From Oligoflexia bacterium (GTDB lineage: Bacteria > Bdellovibrionota > UBA1018 > CAIMNF01): a DNA stretch of 23,102 nt. A program made the translations under genes and the position numbers. Position 1 is the stretch's first letter. Every line of letters begins with the position of its first letter. The stretch spans positions 1 to 23,102 of the forward strand of contig CAIOKW010000206.1 in NCBI GenBank assembly GCA_903858975.1, given 5' to 3'. A model generated the notes under the pieces. The model searched no databases, was not told the origin of the DNA, and saw only the letters and a program-made list of their open reading frames with translations. Positions 23,102 through 23,102 of this stretch are shown here, one piece after another.

Positions 23102-23102
23102 G

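Noticed and set aside
1..23102. Phage, mobile island, defence system or CRISPR
   Set aside because: No integrase, transposase, direct-repeat arrays, tRNA attachment site or effector genes are seen; gene content is chromosomal throughout.

Overview
The window is a compact stretch of bacterial chromosome: 18 protein genes on both strands, gaps rarely above 100 bp and never above 300 bp. I see no rRNA, tRNA, CRISPR array, transposase or integrase. It looks Gram-negative: OmpA-family outer-membrane protein, an Sp2-type lipoprotein, a WaaE/KdtX-like LPS glycosyltransferase, and a full 2-oxoglutarate dehydrogenase operon. The gene mix and the many secreted proteins of unknown family would fit Bdellovibrionota or another deltaproteobacterium-like lineage. 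That placement is a guess from style, not from a marker gene.

Layout. 1-2889 (+): a membrane-anchored sensor kinase cut by the left edge and its NtrC-like response regulator. The regulator has lost the sigma54-contact loop, the arginine fingers and the DNA-binding domain. 2893-4623 (-): dprA (natural transformation/recombination) behind an orphan GlnQ-type amino-acid ABC ATPase. 4685-6514 (-): two secreted proteins of unknown function, one with a caspase/CHAT-like His/Cys pattern, separated by a probable terminator. 6638-8119 (+): a sodium/solute symporter whose 3' end overlaps that of a matrixin-like metalloprotease lipoprotein (8079-8795, -). 9023-10628 (+): an LPS-type glycosyltransferase coupled to a membrane-anchored polysaccharide deacetylase. 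10643-17642 (-): one operon sucA-sucB-lpdA-pfkA-small secreted protein, joining the E1, E2 and E3 parts of 2-oxoglutarate dehydrogenase to phosphofructokinase. 17712-22470 (+): aspS, glpD and an OmpA-like protein. 22472-23102 (-): lepB, signal peptidase I, cut by the right edge.

The metabolic block is coherent: pfkA (glycolysis), glpD (glycerol-3-phosphate to dihydroxyacetone phosphate plus quinol) and sucAB-lpdA (TCA cycle). The envelope block (glycosyltransferase, deacetylase, lipoprotein, OmpA, LepB) concerns the cell surface and protein export.

Most of the window is ordinary housekeeping DNA. The points most worth a second look are the response regulator that keeps Walker A but has lost nearly everything that makes a sigma54 activator, the secreted caspase-like protein, the metzincin lipoprotein, an AspRS with the residues of the non-discriminating type, and a recurrent layout in which a sigma70-like -10 lies 7-11 nt before an ATG that has no Shine-Dalgarno, which predicts leaderless mRNAs.
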